From Synoicihabitans lomoniglobus (GTDB lineage: Bacteria; Verrucomicrobiota; Verrucomicrobiia; Opitutales; Opitutaceae): a stretch of DNA of 64,000 nt. Shown here one piece after another: positions 61,789 through 64,000 of the stretch (its first letter is position 1; each line of letters begins with the position of its first letter). Both the position numbers and the translations under genes were made by a program. The notes beneath the pieces are model-generated. The model was not told the origin of the DNA. It was given only the letters and a program-made list of their open reading frames with translations, and did not search any database. The DNA is taken from the NCBI RefSeq assembly GCF_029023725.1, contig NZ_CP119075.1, positions 5,451,501-5,515,500 on the forward strand, read 5' to 3'.

Positions 61789-64000
61789 ATGGCCAAGAAA
61801 ACTTATATTTTAGGTGTGTTCGTCGTGCTCGTGCTCGGCGTGGTGGCGTTCCGCGTCATGGATCTTTTTCGGGTGCGTCCCGAGCCGGCGTCGATCGAAG
61901 ATTTTGTCGCAACGGTGGAGGTGCCGCCCGATGCGCCGTTTGTCTGGGATACGGCGAATGCAACCTGGAGTTTCGACTTCAAGAATTACGAATATCTCAA
62001 GGGCACGTTTAAGCTTTCCCGGCTGAAGTTGAAGTTGCGCGAGCGTCTTTACACGGCGGTGGATCTCAAACACGAGGCCGCGCTGACGACGAGCTACGAC
62101 CCGCAGTTGCTGGAAGCGGCGAAGACCTTGCGCGAGCACTTGGCGGCGAACTACGGCTATACGGAGGCGCCCGACTTGAGCCGGGACCTGTCGCGGGAAG
62201 CGATATTGTTTCCGACCCATCGCGTGACGACCGATCGCAGCCAAGTTGCGCCCGGCGAGCGCACGCACGAAGTCTTTTTCACGTTGAAAGGCGATGCGGT
62301 TTGGGGCGGCGGGAATTACACGCAACGGTCGGCTTTGCTCGACCAGGCTCCGGCGAGTCTCCCGGTGGCGGAAGGCGAACCGACGCCGGAACGGTGGTTT
62401 TATTATCCTACCCCGGATGACGACGATGAGCCGGGGAACTTGAACAACAACGTTTTGGCGGAACTGGTGCGAGGTATCTTCAAGGGCCGGGGCGGAACGG
62501 ACGCGGCCGAAAGTCTGCCCCAGTTGCTGCTGTTGGAGGAACTGGCTGAAACGACGGGATCGGAAATACGTTACCGTGCCGCAACGTCCTTCGAGTCGTT
62601 GTGGAGGGGGGAGCCGGCGCGCACGTTTTTTGGCGGTGAGAATCAGCCCAAATCCTATTTCGACATCGATGCGGTCAATGCGCATGAAATTTTGGATACA
62701 TTCGCGCAGGAAGTCAGCGATCTGCGCACCGCGCTGCATGCGCAAGCGGTTGACGAATTGAATGCGTTGGCGGCCGGAATTGAAGAGCAGCGTGAGGCGG
62801 GACGGATGCTGCGTGATCAGTTTTGGCGTCAGGTAAACGAGGAAGGTTTCGTCATCGCGCAGGGGAGTGGAGCGGACGATTTACTCATTACCTTCGAAGG
62901 CCAAAACACCGGGGAAATGCGGTGTGTGGTGGTGGCGCTCGGGGGTGAATTCGAGTCGGTCACCTACCGCTTGGATGTGGGGCTGGAAGACTATTTCGTG
63001 CCCGATGTGCTTCGTTCCCGCGCAGCGTATGATCGCTTGTTTGCGCTGTCCGTGCCGCTGGGCGTTTCACCCGGTATATCCCGGCGGTTCCCCCTCACGC
63101 CCGCGGAGCGGTCACCGGTGCGCTTGCAAGCCATGGAGTCGTCGGCTCGCCCCAGGGGCGATTCCGGGTCCGCTGTCGTCGGGGGAGACGCCATGCCGCT
63201 GGCGATGGAGTTGACCGTGACCGCCGCCGAGCCCCGCGTGCGCCTGGGCACGACCGATGGGAGTTATCAGCTCGAATTGGGGGTGGATCGGTCGCGATAT
63301 TTGTCCCGGCTGAAGGCGGCGCTGGAGACTTTGGCGGCACTGAAATCCCAACACCGCGAGCAGGTGGACGGATTGGATGAGAAACGCCAGGAGTTGCTGG
63401 GCCCCATCGGCACCGAGGCCATTTTGGCCGGCACGTTCACGCCCAAACAGGGGGCCGCGGCGCAAGCGGTGTTGATGCAGGTGGTCGGTTTTGCCGAGGC
63501 GGTGAACCAGCAAGGGGTGTTTGATCTCGAGGTCCTCATGCGGGAGCCGGGCAATCTCCACAACGCGGTCGTGGCGACGGGTCAGATTGATCTGAGTGCC
63601 GATACGGATGGCATCCTGCGTCGCTACTTTGCGGCGGAGGCGAAACTCGGTGAGTTGACCCGCCACGAAAGAACCATTGCGGCGATTTTTGAGACCTTGG
63701 AGCCCGCGACGGACGGTCCGGCTACGGCACCCTGGGAACCGGATCCGGGGGCGTGGGCCATTGATCTGCGGGCATTGGCCGCCCGGGTGGGGAGCACCGA
63801 AGTGACCTCACGGGACGATCCGCGGTTGTTGATGAACATCAGCCGACAACGCCTGGCCGGGGAAACGGTGGCGACCACGCTGCAGGTCGACGCGGTGGCG
63901 GGAGAAACCAAACAGGCTTATTTTGAGGCACTGCAGAACATGGATCGCATGCTGCGCCGACATCGAATCTGGCTCAGCGACGATCGGCAGATCACGCTCG
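61789..64000 (+). CDS. large membrane-anchored protein, 3' end outside window
   Basis: From the ATG at 61789 the frame stays open for 737 codons to the window edge. It begins MAKKTYILGVFVVLVLGVVA, one membrane anchor, followed by an extracytoplasmic region with strands, an Asp/Glu-rich segment (PTPDDDDEPGNLNNN), and coiled-coil-like helices (DVNAHEILDT-like HEILDTFAQEVSDLRTALHA, and LSRLKAALETLAALKSQHRE). It has no motif I know. One-anchor, very large proteins of this look are common in Planctomycetes and Verrucomicrobia. It probably continues well beyond 64000. Confidence 0.75.
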   Translation, partial: MAKKTYILGVFVVLVLGVVAFRVMDLFRVRPEPASIEDFVATVEVPPDAPFVWDTANATWSFDFKNYEYLKGTFKLSRLKLKLRERLYTAVDLKHEAALTTSYDPQLLEAAKTLREHLAANYGYTEAPDLSRDLSREAILFPTHRVTTDRSQVAPGERTHEVFFTLKGDAVWGGGNYTQRSALLDQAPASLPVAEGEPTPERWFYYPTPDDDDEPGNLNNNVLAELVRGIFKGRGGTDAAESLPQLLLLEELAETTGSEIRYRAATSFESLWRGEPARTFFGGENQPKSYFDIDAVNAHEILDTFAQEVSDLRTALHAQAVDELNALAAGIEEQREAGRMLRDQFWRQVNEEGFVIAQGSGADDLLITFEGQNTGEMRCVVVALGGEFESVTYRLDVGLEDYFVPDVLRSRAAYDRLFALSVPLGVSPGISRRFPLTPAERSPVRLQAMESSARPRGDSGSAVVGGDAMPLAMELTVTAAEPRVRLGTTDGSYQLELGVDRSRYLSRLKAALETLAALKSQHREQVDGLDEKRQELLGPIGTEAILAGTFTPKQGAAAQAVLMQVVGFAEAVNQQGVFDLEVLMREPGNLHNAVVATGQIDLSADTDGILRRYFAAEAKLGELTRHERTIAAIFETLEPATDGPATAPWEPDPGAWAIDLRALAARVGSTEVTSRDDPRLLMNISRQRLAGETVATTLQVDAVAGETKQAYFEALQNMDRMLRRHRIWLSDDRQITL

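Overview
The window looks like chromosomal DNA of a GC-rich verrucomicrobium, most likely Opitutales/Opitutaceae. The taxon is inferred from protein families, not from a marker gene: a PPi-type phosphofructokinase, a spondin-domain secreted protein, several ECF sigma factors with unusual membrane partners, and intergenic palindromes of the AACCACAGATGGACACAGAT type. No rRNA, tRNA, CRISPR array, phage or transposase gene was seen.

Region 1 (1-34860) is mixed housekeeping and accessory DNA. It holds an azoreductase/YceI/small-membrane-protein group divergent from a LysR regulator with a clear operator, a glutaminase, two ECF sigma loci with membrane partners, a TonB-dependent receptor, pfp, purB, holA, prmB, a SRAP-domain protein, a radical SAM protein, an orphan LuxR-type response regulator, a ceramidase-like hydrolase, two PH-domain membrane proteins, and a 904-residue adenylation / carrier / acyltransferase-3 fusion.

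Region 2 (34861-57610) is a 22.5-kb block of plus-strand genes for small nitrogen compounds: outer-membrane porin, urea ABC transporter UrtABCDE, urease UreABC, an SSU/Tau-type ABC transporter, a NikR-family regulator, the two DUF1989 proteins now known as carboxyguanidine deiminase (CgdAB), a biotin carboxylase of the urea/guanidine carboxylase family, and the urease accessory genes ureE, ureF, ureG and ureD. The guanidine module is wedged between the urease structural and accessory genes. The expected chain is guanidine to carboxyguanidine to allophanate, with urea split by the Ni-urease. No allophanate hydrolase is present in the window, so the last guanidine step must be encoded elsewhere or differ. 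Sigma-54-like -24/-12 elements precede the porin and the second transporter, and a perfect NikR-type operator (GTATTAC-N14-GTAATAC) lies between the NikR-like gene and the CgdAB genes. The NikR-like protein keeps three of the four Ni ligands but has Tyr in place of the Cys.

The same block is full of non-coding palindromes. AACCAC-type elements sit at four gene junctions, a GGGAGGGAC family occurs twice, and an 83-bp perfect palindrome lies in frame inside the carboxylase gene, in the linker between two domains. A 188-bp tandem repeat related to that palindrome ends the block.

Region 3 (58121-64000) has a small membrane protein next to a DUF4405 cytochrome-like protein, a methyltransferase, a secreted rhodanese, an ECF41 sigma factor overlapping its carboxymuconolactone-decarboxylase partner, and the 5' part of a large unknown membrane-anchored protein running off the window.
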